DNA of 64,000 bases from Solidesulfovibrio magneticus RS-1 (GCF_000010665.1 NC_012796.1:682001-746000), one strand, 5' to 3'; counted from the first letter of the stretch, positions 16,757 to 25,725 are shown. Numbers and translations are program-made. The notes: generated from the letters alone by a model not told the origin.

Positions 16757-17041
16757 TTATTTTTTGGGCAGGGAGGCGTAATAGGCGGCCAGATCGGCGA
16801 TGTTCTCGTCGGATTGCTTTTTCATGATGGCGACCATGGCCTTATTTTCGCCCTGGCCCTCTTTGAAGGCCTGCATTTTGGCGGTCAGCGCGGCCACGTC
16901 CAGGCCGTCAAGATCGCCCTTGCTTTTGTGGCAGGCGCAGCCCTTGGCCAGCTCGGCGCCCTTGGCCGCGTCGCCGGCGGCGTAAGCCAGGGCGCAAAGC
17001 CCCAGCACCAAAGCGCAAATCAATATGCCGATGCGTTTCAT
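16757..17041 (-). CDS. Small periplasmic class I cytochrome c (c553-like) with CxCH haem motif
   Basis: A 94-residue protein with a Sec signal peptide (cleavage after about residue 21, AYA-AGD). It has the shape of Desulfovibrio c553-type cytochromes: GDAAKGAELAKG, the haem site, and a C-terminal MKKQSDENIADLAAYYASL with the likely distal methionine. The haem motif reads Cys35-Ala-Cys37-His38, one residue shorter than CxxCH, and the codons TGC GCC TGC CAC leave no ambiguity. A strong AAGGAGG box precedes ATG 17041. By family it carries electrons in the periplasm; covalent haem attachment at CxCH would be unusual. Confidence 0.82.
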   Translation of the reverse strand: MKRIGILICALVLGLCALAYAAGDAAKGAELAKGCACHKSKGDLDGLDVAALTAKMQAFKEGQGENKAMVAIMKKQSDENIADLAAYYASLPKK

Positions 17042-17228
17042 GCGATCCTCCTTGGATGTGCTCCCGGCGATGCCCCACGACGGGGAATCGCTTTCACCAT
17101 ATCCCGACTTTTTAAAAAGGCAATGCTTTCACTGCGTTTGCCTTGCATTTCGGAAATTTTTGTTGCATTTCCACCAGCCCAGGGTAGGCTTGCACGTCGT
17201 GGACATCTCCAGGCAAAGGACGTTTCCC

Positions 17229-18026
17229 ATGGTTTCGCGCACCGTTTTGGCCTTGCTGCCCTTGCTGCTTTTGGTGGCTTGCGCGCCGTCCCCGTCCCGG
17301 GACGGCGTCAAGGAAGCCATCAAGGAACACCCGGAAATCGTGCTCGACGCCCTGGGCGAGCGCAAAGCCGAACTGTTCGCCCTCGTCGTCGAGGGCCAGC
17401 AGGACTACCAGACCGGCCAGCGCCAGGCCCGGCAGGACGCCGAACTCCAAAAGCCGCTGTCTCCGGCCATCGATCCGGCCCGGGCCATGCGCGGCCCGGC
17501 CGACGCCGCCACCACCGTGGTGGTCTATTCCGACTTCCTGTGCCCCTACTGCGCCAAGGGAGCTACGACGCTGAAGGAATTCGCCTCCCGCCATCCCGAT
17601 TCCGTGCGCGTGCTTTTTAAGCACTACGCCACCGACGAACTGGCCAAGCAGGTCGCCCTGGTCTACGAGGCCCTGGCCGCCCAGAATCCCCAGCTCGCCT
17701 TCGCCTTCCACGACGCCGTCTTTGCCGCCCAGGCCGAGGTGGAGCAGGGCGGCGAACCCGTGGTCTACGCCCTGGCCATCAAGCTCGGGGCCAACGTGAA
17801 CCAGCTCAAGCGCGACCTCAAACGCCCCGAACTGGCCAAGCGCATCGAGGACGACACGGCCGAGGCCCGGGTCTTCGGTTTCGACGCCACGCCCACCTTC
17901 GTCATAAACGGCGTGTCCGTGCGCGGCGCGGCTCCGCTGTCCGAGTTCGAGGACGTGCTGCGCCGGGTGGCCCGCAGCGGCGGCCAGGAAGCCCCGTGCG
18001 CCGCCTGCGACAAGAAAAAGCCCTGA
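17229..18026 (+). CDS. DsbA/DsbG-like thiol-disulfide oxidoreductase lipoprotein
   Basis: A 265-residue protein. A lipoprotein signal ends in LLLLVAC (Cys about 18), followed by a helical linker (residues 25-85) and a thioredoxin-fold domain with an inserted helical region, active site YSDFLCPYCAKG (CPYC) and cis-proline segment DATPTFVING. It should act on protein disulfides from the outer face of the inner membrane or the periplasm. ATG 17229 is chosen because it gives the signal peptide. The extreme C-terminus holds an extra CAAC pair (PCAACDKKKP). It is divergent from the cytochrome gene, so a link to haem-cysteine handling is possible but inferred. Confidence 0.87.
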   Translation: MVSRTVLALLPLLLLVACAPSPSRDGVKEAIKEHPEIVLDALGERKAELFALVVEGQQDYQTGQRQARQDAELQKPLSPAIDPARAMRGPADAATTVVVYSDFLCPYCAKGATTLKEFASRHPDSVRVLFKHYATDELAKQVALVYEALAAQNPQLAFAFHDAVFAAQAEVEQGGEPVVYALAIKLGANVNQLKRDLKRPELAKRIEDDTAEARVFGFDATPTFVINGVSVRGAAPLSEFEDVLRRVARSGGQEAPCAACDKKKP

Positions 18027-18064
18027 TGCCCACGCCCGGTCCGCACCCCCAAGCGAGGCGCCCC

Positions 18065-18625
18065 ATGCGCGTTTGTTCCCGCGTTTTCGCCGTGCTGCTG
18101 GGCAGCCTGCTGTTTGTGGCCTGCTTGGCCGCCGCGCCCGTTTCCGCCCTGGCCGAGGAGCATACGCCGCCATCGACCGCCGTCACCCTGGACGAGGCCG
18201 TGCTGGTGGCCATGCTCGACGACCTCATCAAGTACTACGAGGACGCCCGGCCGGCCGAAAGCCAGATCGTGGCCCTGCTGCCGGTCCACGAAAAGAGCAA
18301 GGATAGCCCGGAATACAAAAAGCTGCGTTTTCTCTTCGACACCTACCAGAAAGCCACCACCAGCCTCAACAATCTGGTGGACATGCTCTACATCTATCTC
18401 AAGCTCGGCAATTCCAAGGAAAGCGACATCAACGCCTATGTCGTCAACCGCACGAAAAATATCGTCACGTTCCTCAACAATATGGTCTATCTCCTGACCA
18501 CCCGCAATCAGGAATACGACGTTCCCGCCTCTTCCGACGTGCAAAAGCTCTACGAGACCTATCTTGTGCGGCTGACCACCCTGCTCTACGAACTCAACAA
18601 AGCCATGCCCCAGTTCGCCCGCTAA
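18065..18625 (+). CDS. Secreted protein of unknown function
   Basis: A 186-residue protein with an N-terminal signal peptide (MRVCSRVFAVLLGSLLFV, cleavage near AEEHT). The mature part is predicted all-helical (LDDLIKYYEDARPAE, LNNLVDMLYIYLKL, TFLNNMVYLLTTRNQEYD). No family was recognised. The start lies 38 nt after the DsbA-like gene, same strand, with GAGG upstream, so the two are probably co-transcribed and the protein may be a periplasmic companion. Confidence 0.75.
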   Translation: MRVCSRVFAVLLGSLLFVACLAAAPVSALAEEHTPPSTAVTLDEAVLVAMLDDLIKYYEDARPAESQIVALLPVHEKSKDSPEYKKLRFLFDTYQKATTSLNNLVDMLYIYLKLGNSKESDINAYVVNRTKNIVTFLNNMVYLLTTRNQEYDVPASSDVQKLYETYLVRLTTLLYELNKAMPQFAR

Positions 18626-18640
18626 GGCGGGTACAGAAAA

Positions 18641-18718
18641 GATGCCTCCGGCGGCTGGGGGCCTGAGGCCCCCAGACCCCCCATATGGAGAAAATGTGGA
18701 AGGGGTTTTCGGGGGGTA
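18641..18718 (+). repeat. Dispersed intergenic palindromic repeat, family B, copy 1
   Basis: GATGCCTCCGGCGG is followed by the palindrome GGGGGCCTGAGGCCCCC, then a CCCCCC..ATGG..AAGGGGTTTTCGG tail. The whole ~75 nt recurs inverted at 25189-25262, and the head half recurs at 40910-40980. Confidence 0.8.
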
Positions 18719-18858
18719 TTTTATTTTCCAGTGACCTGGGTAGCCAAAGAGACCAGCATAGCATTCGTGGGAAGTCGCGTTGCTCCGACGTCCGAGAGCC
18801 GACCGCCTAGACCCCTTTATGGTTGAGGCGGCTGTTGCGACTTGGCGCTGGAATCATC

Positions 18859-21336
18859 CTATGGCGCGGCCGGCTGGTGCCCTTTGGCGGCGAAGCCGGC
18901 CAGGGCGGCGTCCAGGGCCTCGTCCAGGGCCTGGCGGCAGGCGGCGAAACGGGCCGTTTCCCCTGCCCGGGCGGCGTGTTCGAGCTCCCTGGCCCGGGCG
19001 ACCGCCGTGGTCGCTCCCACCACCCCGGCATTGCCCTTGAGGGAATGGGCCAAAAGCGCCGTCCCGGCGGCGTCCGACGCGTCCAGGGCCGCCGCCAGCC
19101 GCGCCTGGTCGCCGGGCGTGTCGCGCAGGAATACCGCAATCAGCCGGTCGTAAAGCGCCTCGTCGCCGCCGAGATTGGCCAGGGCTTCGTCGCGGCCGGC
19201 GTCGAAGGCCGGCTCGGCCGCGTTGTTGGTCTGGGCGTCGGCCTGGGCCGACGCAGCCTTGCTTCGGGAAGAGGCGGCCGCCGACCCGGCCTTGGTCCGG
19301 GAGCGCCCGGAACGGGGCTTGGCGGCCGGCGTGTCGTCGCGCCGTTCGGCCACATCGGCCGTCGTCGCCGCCGGTCCGGCTTCGACCAGGGGCGACCTGT
19401 CCGGGGCCAGGGACTGGCTGGCGGCCAGGGCGTCGAGGAGCTGGTCGAAATTGACGGGCTTGGCCAGATAACCGCTCGCGCCGCTGCCAAGGATGCGCTC
19501 GCGGTCGCGCACGGCCCCGTAGGCGGTGAGCGCCAGGATGGGGATGTCCCGGGGGATTCCGACAAGCTCCCCGGACCGGATGCGCCGGGTGGCGGTCAAG
19601 CCGTCCATCACCGGCATCTGGATGTCCATAAGCACCACGTCGAAGCGGCGAAGGGCCAGGGCGGCCAGGGCTTCCTCGCCGTTGACCACCCGGATGACAT
19701 TGTGCCCCTTGGGAACCAGGAAGGCCTGGATCATCTCGGCGGCCAGATCGGCGTCCTCGGCCAGCAGGATGTCCAGGGGCGGCAGCGCGAGTCTGGCGGG
19801 GCCGGCCGGTTCGGCCGGCCCCGGGGCCAGGGGGAAGCGGGCGGTCAAAACGAATTCGCTGCCCTCGCCCACGGCCGAGGCCAGACGCAGCCGGCCGCCC
19901 ATGAGCGCGGCCAGCCGGCGGCAGATGGCCAGCCCCAGCCCCGTGCCGCCGTAACGCCGGCCGATGGTCTCGTCGGCCTGGCTGAAGCTCTCGAAAATGG
20001 TTTTCTGCTTGTCCTCGGGGATGCCGATGCCGGTGTCGCGCACGGCAAAGCGCAGGTTCACCCGGCCATCCGGGGCGCGCCGTCCAGGCCGGGCCAGGGT
20101 CAGGCGCAGGCTGACGCCGCCGACGGAAGTGAATTTGAGCGCGTTGCCGACGAGATTGCCCAGCACCTGGGCCAGCCGGCCGGCGTCGCCGATGACGTGC
20201 TCGGGCACGTCGGCGGCGGTTGCGCCGGTAAGCGCAAGCCCCTGGCGCTGGGCCACGTGGCGGTGGGCGGCCAGGGTCGCTTCCAGCACCTGCCGGGGGG
20301 AAAAGGGCGCGGCGTCGAGTTCCAGCCGGCCCGACTCCACCCGGGACAGGTCGAGGAGGTCGCCCAGGATACCGCGCAGGGACGTTCCGGCCTCGCGGAT
20401 CATTTCCAGGCAGCGGGTCAGATCGGCCTGGCCGCCGCTGTCCGGGCGCAAGGCCAGGTCGGCCATGCCCAGGATGACGTTTAAGGGCGTGCGGATTTCG
20501 TGGCTGACGTTGGCCAGGAACACGGACTTGGCCCGCAGGGCCCGGGCCAGCTTGGTGCGGGCGGTCTTGAGCTTTTGGGCGGTGCGCTCGTGGCGGGCCG
20601 CTTCTGCGGCCAGACGGTCGTTGGATTCGCGCAGGCTGGCCGTGCGGGCGGCAATGACTTCCTCCTGGCTGTGGACATGCTCGGCCAGGGCCTGCTCGGC
20701 CGCCTTGAGCTCGGAAATGTCGGCCAGAAAGCTCACCGTGGCCGGCCGGCCTTCCCATTCCATCCAGGCCGAGGCGGCGTTGACGTGGCGCAGGCCGCCG
20801 TCGGCCGTGACGATGCGAAAGGCGTGGCCCTGGGGCGCTTGCCCGCCGGCCAGACGGCGCAGGTGGATGCCAAGGACCGTGCGGCGGTCGTCGGGGTGCA
20901 GGAAATCCACAAAGGGCTTGGAGCGCAAGGTGGCGGCGTCGTAGCCGGTCAGGCGCTCCATGAACGGGTTGACGTAGACCAGCCGGCCGCCAGCGGCCAC
21001 GGCCACGCCTTCGGTGGCCCCGTCGATGATGTCGGCGAACTGGCGCTGCCGCGTCTGCCCGGCGACGGCGGCGGCGGCCAGATCGGCCACGTCAAGCCCG
21101 CGCAGGACAAGGCTCCCGTCCGGGGCGGCCTCGGTCCACAGCCGCCAGACGCCGCCGGCTCCGGTCCAGTCCAGGCTGGTTCCCGGAGCAGGGCAGGGCA
21201 GGGGCGGCGGCGCGCCCAGGCAGTCGCCCAAGAGACTGAGAGCCGCCGGATCGGCGGCTTTGACGCGCCCGGCCGGGTCGAGACGAAGCGCAAAAGCCGG
21301 CCCGGGGAGGGCCGGGCCGGGCTGGGGCTGGTTCAT
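18859..21336 (-). CDS. Hybrid sensor histidine kinase (PAS-HisKA-HATPase-REC-HPt)
   Basis: An 825-residue cytoplasmic multidomain kinase with no obvious membrane helix. In order: N-terminal region (1-95), PAS domain (about 100-210, VYVNPFMERLTGYD), coiled coil (210-270), HisKA with phospho-acceptor NVSHEIRTPLN (His about 278), HATPase_c with NALKF, DTGIGIP and GGTGLGLAI, receiver domain (about 515-640, VVLMDIQMPVMDG and KPVNF), Ala/Ser-rich linker, and an HPt domain with LLAHSLKGNAG (about 735-815). All phosphorelay residues are intact. No response regulator is adjacent. GGGAGG precedes ATG 21336. The signal is unknown. Confidence 0.93.
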   Translation of the reverse strand: MNQPQPGPALPGPAFALRLDPAGRVKAADPAALSLLGDCLGAPPPLPCPAPGTSLDWTGAGGVWRLWTEAAPDGSLVLRGLDVADLAAAAVAGQTRQRQFADIIDGATEGVAVAAGGRLVYVNPFMERLTGYDAATLRSKPFVDFLHPDDRRTVLGIHLRRLAGGQAPQGHAFRIVTADGGLRHVNAASAWMEWEGRPATVSFLADISELKAAEQALAEHVHSQEEVIAARTASLRESNDRLAAEAARHERTAQKLKTARTKLARALRAKSVFLANVSHEIRTPLNVILGMADLALRPDSGGQADLTRCLEMIREAGTSLRGILGDLLDLSRVESGRLELDAAPFSPRQVLEATLAAHRHVAQRQGLALTGATAADVPEHVIGDAGRLAQVLGNLVGNALKFTSVGGVSLRLTLARPGRRAPDGRVNLRFAVRDTGIGIPEDKQKTIFESFSQADETIGRRYGGTGLGLAICRRLAALMGGRLRLASAVGEGSEFVLTARFPLAPGPAEPAGPARLALPPLDILLAEDADLAAEMIQAFLVPKGHNVIRVVNGEEALAALALRRFDVVLMDIQMPVMDGLTATRRIRSGELVGIPRDIPILALTAYGAVRDRERILGSGASGYLAKPVNFDQLLDALAASQSLAPDRSPLVEAGPAATTADVAERRDDTPAAKPRSGRSRTKAGSAAASSRSKAASAQADAQTNNAAEPAFDAGRDEALANLGGDEALYDRLIAVFLRDTPGDQARLAAALDASDAAGTALLAHSLKGNAGVVGATTAVARARELEHAARAGETARFAACRQALDEALDAALAGFAAKGHQPAAP

Positions 21337-21540
21337 GCAGTCCTCCCGGTTTGGCCAATGTCCGGCCCGACGGGCATCTTGTCAAGGCGTGGGACAGCGG
21401 ACGGGGCGGGCGGGAGCCTGCCCCGACTGGCGAGGACCGGCAGTCGAGGGCCGCGTCCCCGAAAAGCGCCGATGGCGTTTCGTGGACCACGGACGTGGGT
21501 TTTGCTTTAAAATTCGGGCGGATATTGTACGGACGCGACC

Positions 21541-22311
21541 CTAGGAATCGGGGCGGGTCAGGGCGCGCAGGGCGACGGTGTAGACGGCGTCGCGCCAGGC
21601 GGCGGCGGCAGCCGGGTTCAAATGCACGCCGTCCACGGTCTGGGACTGGCCGGAAGTCTTGCGGCGCTCGGCGAGCATGGCGTTGATGTCCGCCAGGGGA
21701 ACGTCGAGACGGCCGGCCACAGCGGCCACGATGGCGTTGTAGCGGGCGATCTTGGACGCGTCGAAACGCTGGGCTTCGGGCTTGTCCGACTCGATGGGCG
21801 GCAGATTGACCAGGACCAGCCGGCGGTTGTCGGCCAGGACGGTCTTGCACAGGGTTTCGTAGCCGGCCTCGAACTGTTCGGGTGTGGTTCCGGCCGTGCC
21901 AAAGGCGTCGTTGACGCCCATGGCCACGATGACCAGCGGTCCGGGCGCGGCGGCCAGGACGCTTTCCAGGAAGGGCTGGGATTCGAGCACCCGCGCCCCG
22001 GAAATTCCGGCGTTTAAGACGTTGCGGCCGGCCAGGGCCGGGCAGTAGAGTTGTTCCACGATGCTGTCACCGAAGACGACGATGAGCGGCAGGCCCTGGG
22101 AGCGCAGTTGGGCCTGGATGATGGCGATGCGGGTGCGGCGGTAGAGGCCGCCAAGGTCCTGCATGGTGGCGTTGACGAGGTCCACGTCCGAGGCGATCTC
22201 GCGCATCTGGGCGTCCATGCGGTCCCAGCCCAACTTGTAATAGAAGGCGATGCCGGACATGCTGAGCAGGCAGCCGGCCAACAGCGCAACAAGGAGTTTG
22301 TCAGTTTTCAA
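21541..22311 (-). CDS. Membrane-anchored SGNH/GDSL hydrolase
   Basis: About 256 residues from a TTG start at 22311 (AGGA 9 nt upstream), giving an N-terminal signal anchor (KTDKLLVALLAGCLLSMSGI). The frame is open to 22401, but that extension has no features. SGNH blocks: I VVFGDSIVEQ, II ISGARV, III MGVNDAFG, V VDGVHLN. It is probably a periplasmic esterase or acyl-hydrolase. It differs from the SGNH protein at 13987, which has a cleavable signal. It is divergent from the secreted-protein pair at 22509. Confidence 0.82.
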   Translation of the reverse strand: MKTDKLLVALLAGCLLSMSGIAFYYKLGWDRMDAQMREIASDVDLVNATMQDLGGLYRRTRIAIIQAQLRSQGLPLIVVFGDSIVEQLYCPALAGRNVLNAGISGARVLESQPFLESVLAAAPGPLVIVAMGVNDAFGTAGTTPEQFEAGYETLCKTVLADNRRLVLVNLPPIESDKPEAQRFDASKIARYNAIVAAVAGRLDVPLADINAMLAERRKTSGQSQTVDGVHLNPAAAAAWRDAVYTVALRALTRPDS

Positions 22312-22508
22312 ACCGGTTGATCCTGGCAACGGGTGACGCGGGAAAATCGCGTGAGGCGCACCGTCTAGCAGGTTCCCGGCGGCACGTAAACCCACGTTCA
22401 CCTCGATCGCGCGAACCTTGTTGACCGGCGTGCCCGGCGCGTCGCATAGAGGAGAACATCCAGGCCGCCGGCAATCCTCGGCCGGCCGATCGCAACAAGG
22501 AGCTCGCC

Positions 22509-22937
22509 ATGCGCATTCGCCTCCTGCCCCTGGCCACCGTTTTGGTCGTCGTCCTGCTCGCCGCCGCAGCCGCCCAGGCCCAGGCCGTCCCGGATCTGGT
22601 CGGGACCTGGAAAAGCGTGGCCCATGAAGGCATCACCACCGGCAGTCGCCATTTCCCCAAAAACGATTCCGGGCCGCATTTCGTTTCCAGCCAGTTTGTC
22701 CTGCACATCGAGCGCCAGGAAGGCCGGCGTTTTGTCGGCGTCAAGTCGAGCCCGCACCACAAGGAAACTGTCATGGGCGTCATCGGCTACGACGGTTCCA
22801 CCATCCACATTTTGGAGGATGAAGGAAGCTTTACGGGCAAGCTGTTGCCCGACGGCTCCCTGGAGCTTGTCTACAGCCACGACGTCGGGGCTTCCAAGGG
22901 CATCGGCATCGCCCGCTACGTCCGGGAGGCCAAGTAA
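22509..22937 (+). CDS. Small secreted beta-rich protein, function unknown
   Basis: A 142-residue protein with a signal peptide (to about AAAAAQAQA, residue 26). The mature part starts LVGTWKS and alternates short strands with Gly turns (VMGVIGYDGSTIHILEDEG, FTGKLLPDGSLELVYS), a pattern like lipocalin or avidin-like barrels; that assignment is inference. AAGGAG precedes ATG 22509. The stop TAA overlaps the A of the next gene's ATG, so translation is coupled to the LprI-like gene. Confidence 0.75.
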   Translation: MRIRLLPLATVLVVVLLAAAAAQAQAVPDLVGTWKSVAHEGITTGSRHFPKNDSGPHFVSSQFVLHIERQEGRRFVGVKSSPHHKETVMGVIGYDGSTIHILEDEGSFTGKLLPDGSLELVYSHDVGASKGIGIARYVREAK

Positions 22938-23770
22938 TGCGGCGTGGGACAGCGTTGTTTTTGTTGTGCCTGGCGCTGGCCTCCGGTCCGGCCCGGGCCG
23001 GGGGCATCGACTGCGCCAAGGCCCAAACGGCCGTGGAAAAAACCATTTGCGCCGATCCCCAGTTGCTGGCGGCCGACGCGGCCGTGGCCGAGGCCTTTGC
23101 CGCAGCCGTGGCCGCCAGCCCCGACCCGGCGGCGGTGCGGGCTGGCCAGCGGGCTTGGCTGGCGATCCGAAACGCCTGCCCCGACGCCGCCTGTCTGGGA
23201 CAGCGGCTGACCGAGCGCCGGGCGGCGCTGACAGCGGCCGCTTCCGGGGCGGCCAAGGCGCTGTGGGACGAGCGGGCGGCCTTGCAGGCACGGCTCCACT
23301 GGCCCAAGGACTGCGAGGACTCCTTCCGGGAAACCTTCGCCGCTGCCCAGGGTGGCCCGGGCCTGCCCCTTCGGGATACCGGGGTGGAGCGCCATGCCCT
23401 GGGCGACGGCCGGACCCTGTTCCTCGTCCAGTGCGATCAGGCCGCCTACCAGGGCGTCTATGCGGCCATGGAGACCGGCCCGGGCGACGGACCGGCCAGG
23501 CTGTTGCGGTTTCCCACGGCCGACGCCGACGGCGGCCGGGTCATCCGGCGCGAAGACGACTCCCTGGTGGGCGATCTGCAGTTCCATGACGCGGACAAGA
23601 CGCTCACCGTGCTGACCAAGGCCCGGGGGGTCGGCGACTGCGGCAGTTACGCCGTCTACGGGTTCGACGCGGCCGGCAAGCCGGCGGTCCGGGAGCTGCG
23701 GGCGCGGGAGTGCCCGAAGAAGGCCGGGCCGTATCTGCCGCCCGAGCGGTGGCCGCTGGTGGGACGCTGA
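22937..23770 (+). CDS. Secreted protein with LprI-like (DUF1311) N-terminal domain
   Basis: A 277-residue protein with a signal peptide (LFLLCLALASGPARA). Residues about 25-100 match the LprI/DUF1311 pattern: DCAKAQTAVEKTICADPQL, the LxxxD..V..A..A helix, QRAWLAIRNAC and a second cysteine pair. This domain was named for a mycobacterial lysozyme inhibitor. The C-terminal ~170 residues form a separate beta-rich region of unknown family with scattered cysteines. Its ATG overlaps the preceding stop by one base. A lytic transglycosylase gene lies 0.5 kb downstream; a functional link is inference. Confidence 0.8.
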   Translation: MRRGTALFLLCLALASGPARAGGIDCAKAQTAVEKTICADPQLLAADAAVAEAFAAAVAASPDPAAVRAGQRAWLAIRNACPDAACLGQRLTERRAALTAAASGAAKALWDERAALQARLHWPKDCEDSFRETFAAAQGGPGLPLRDTGVERHALGDGRTLFLVQCDQAAYQGVYAAMETGPGDGPARLLRFPTADADGGRVIRREDDSLVGDLQFHDADKTLTVLTKARGVGDCGSYAVYGFDAAGKPAVRELRARECPKKAGPYLPPERWPLVGR

Positions 23771-23777
23771 CCGGACG

Positions 23778-24122
23778 TCATTTTCCCACTTCCCGTTCGA
23801 TGACCTGGGCGAGCTGGCGGCCAAGGGCCGGGTTGCCCAGGCGGTCGGCGGCGTAGCGGGCGAGGCTGTCGGCGAGGTTGTCGGTAACGCTTGGCTGGCC
23901 GCCGCGCGGCGCGATGACGGTGCGGCCGTCGTGGTGGAATTCCACCCGGCCGGCGTCGATCCAGCCGAACAGGCCGTGATGGTAGCGCACGGCCACGGAT
24001 TTGCCCCAGTCGGCGCTGGAGATGGTCACGTCGAAGGGTGTGCCGGCCATGGCCGACAGAGGGACGAACGCCAGGGCGAGGGCGACGACGAGGCTCGCCA
24101 TGGCGGCGGTGGATGGTTTCAT
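23778..24122 (-). CDS. Small secreted protein of unknown function
   Basis: A 114-residue protein with a signal peptide (LVVALALAFVPLSAMA). The mature part has a beta-rich portion (FDVTISSADWGKSVAVRYHH, GWIDAGRVEFHHDGRT) and a helical tail. ATG 24122 is chosen over an upstream in-frame start because AAGGAGG precedes it and it opens the signal peptide. It is convergent with the LprI-like gene (7 nt between stops) and divergent from mltB. No family was recognised. Confidence 0.75.
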   Translation of the reverse strand: MKPSTAAMASLVVALALAFVPLSAMAGTPFDVTISSADWGKSVAVRYHHGLFGWIDAGRVEFHHDGRTVIAPRGGQPSVTDNLADSLARYAADRLGNPALGRQLAQVIEREVGK

Positions 24123-24207
24123 GCCGCCTCCTTGCCGGCGGTGTTTTGCCGCCGGCCTAGGGGACATTGCAATTTTGTTGCCATAGGGCGTGGCGAGCCG
24201 GAACCGG

Positions 24208-24236
24208 TTGCCTGCGGGGCGGGCCGGCGCTAGGGT
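24208..24236 (+). promoter_or_regulatory. Weak candidate promoter of mltB
   Basis: TTGCCT and TAGGGT are 17 nt apart, ending 18 nt before the mltB start codon; the -10 match is poor. Confidence 0.25.
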
Positions 24237-24253
24237 CCGACAGGGAGAAGGCC

Positions 24254-25159
24254 ATGAAACGATACGCTTTTGTGTTGGCGCTGGTGTTGGTGTCGGGTTG
24301 GCTGGCGGCGGCCCACGGCGGGGTGGATGCCGGCTGGCAGCCGCTTATGGACCGTCTGGCCGCTGACGGTCTGGACCGGGCCTGGGTGGAAAAGGTGTTC
24401 GCCGGGGCCGGGGTGGACTACGAACCCTCGATCATGGCCCGCAAGGTCGATGCCATGGTGCGCAAGCAGTTCGAGCCGCGTCCCGCGCCCACCAAGAAGA
24501 CCCTGGAAGCCAGCAATTACCGCCAGTTCCTGACGCCGGCCAGCATCGAGGCCGGGGTGCGCTACATCCGGGAGAACCGGGGGGCCTTTGACCGGGCCCA
24601 GCGGGAGTTCGGGCCGCCGCCGGAACTGATCTGCGCCTTTCTCATGGTGGAGACCAAGCTTGGCACGTATCTCGGCGACCAGGACGCGCTGAGCGTCCTG
24701 GCCAGTCTGGCCCGGGCTTCGGGGCTGGGGCAGATCGCGCCCTATATGAAAACCCTGCGCGGCGACGCTGAGCGTTCGGCCTATGCCGACTGGGCGGCTA
24801 AGGACCGGTCGGAGTGGGGTTTTCGGGAGCTTGCGGCGCTTTTGCGCTACGCCAAGGCCAAGGGGCAGGGGCCGGGAGCCATCCCGGGGTCGATCTACGG
24901 GGCCATCGGCATCTGCCAGTTCATGCCTTCCAATGCCTTGCGATTTGGCGTTGACGGCGACAATGATGGGGTGCTGGACCTTTTTACCCCGGCCGACGCC
25001 ATTGTCAGCGTGGCCAGCTATCTGCGCGGCCACGGCTGGGTCCCGGGCATGACGGGCGAGCAGCGCGACAAGGTGGTCTACGCGTATAATCACAGCGAGT
25101 TGTATGTGCTGGCCGTGACCACGGTGGCCGACCGCCTCAAGGCGCGCCTGGGCGGCTAG
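24254..25159 (+). CDS. mltB: MltB-family lytic murein transglycosylase
   Basis: A 301-residue secreted enzyme that cleaves the MurNAc-GlcNAc bond with formation of 1,6-anhydroMurNAc. Signal peptide to about residue 22. The catalytic glutamate is in FLMVETKLGTYLG (Glu133), followed by the family motif GAIGICQFMPSN (about 216-227). An EF-hand-like loop DGDNDGVLDLF (about 234-244) matches the Ca-binding site known in the E. coli homologue Slt35. GGGAGAAGG precedes ATG 24254. No lipobox is present, so a soluble periplasmic form is likely. Confidence 0.93.
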   Translation: MKRYAFVLALVLVSGWLAAAHGGVDAGWQPLMDRLAADGLDRAWVEKVFAGAGVDYEPSIMARKVDAMVRKQFEPRPAPTKKTLEASNYRQFLTPASIEAGVRYIRENRGAFDRAQREFGPPPELICAFLMVETKLGTYLGDQDALSVLASLARASGLGQIAPYMKTLRGDAERSAYADWAAKDRSEWGFRELAALLRYAKAKGQGPGAIPGSIYGAIGICQFMPSNALRFGVDGDNDGVLDLFTPADAIVSVASYLRGHGWVPGMTGEQRDKVVYAYNHSELYVLAVTTVADRLKARLGG

Positions 25160-25188
25160 AGCCGCACCCACGAAAAGCGCCAATCCTC

Positions 25189-25262
25189 GCCGAAACCCCT
25201 GTACACCTTTCCCCATGCGGGGGGGCCGGGGGCCTCAGGCCCCCGGCCGCCGGAGGCATCTT
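25189..25262 (-). repeat. Dispersed intergenic palindromic repeat, family B, copy 2
   Basis: Inverted copy of the element at 18641-18718, including the GGGGGCCTGAGGCCCCC palindrome and the GGGGTTTCGG tail. It lies between convergent genes. Confidence 0.8.
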
Positions 25263-25275
25263 CCCTCTTTTTCCC

Positions 25276-25608
25276 CTACGGATTCGGCACCTTGAAAAAT
25301 AGCGGGTCAGGCTTGCGGTTGGCGGAGAGGAAGCTGCCTTCGTAGTAACCTTGGTTGAAGCCGTCGCGGTAGCCGGCGTAGTAGGCCCCGCGCGAGGTCA
25401 GGCGGCTGCGGGAGGGGCCGGTGGCCATCTGGTTGGTGCGGGCCTCGGCAAGCATGTCGCGGCGTCGGTGCTCCAGGTAGGCGATGCGTTCCCAGACCTG
25501 TTCGCGGCGGTCGGCCACGTGAGCGTCCTCTTCCTTGGGGCTTGGCGCGCCAAGGAAGATGTAGGTCACGATACCGATGATGACGATGAAGATGATGAGA
25601 TACTTCAC
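25276..25608 (-). CDS. Small single-pass membrane protein, function unknown
   Basis: A 110-residue protein. An N-terminal transmembrane segment (YLIIFIVIIGIVTYIFL) is followed by a charged helix (DRREQVWERIAYLEHRRRD) and a Gly/Tyr-rich C-terminal part (GAYYAGYRDGFNQGYYEG) reminiscent of glycine-zipper-like motifs. No family was recognised. It is monocistronic and convergent with mltB. Confidence 0.65.
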   Translation of the reverse strand: MKYLIIFIVIIGIVTYIFLGAPSPKEEDAHVADRREQVWERIAYLEHRRRDMLAEARTNQMATGPSRSRLTSRGAYYAGYRDGFNQGYYEGSFLSANRKPDPLFFKVPNP

Positions 25609-25725
25609 GCTGCCCCGCCGCCTGGGGAGGCTCCCGGCCAGCGTCCTTGCCGACTGGGGCTTTTTCCCTTTTACGACTCATCGGAGGCCGGGGGGGCGGT
25701 CTTTAGCCTTGGCGAAAAAAGCGGC

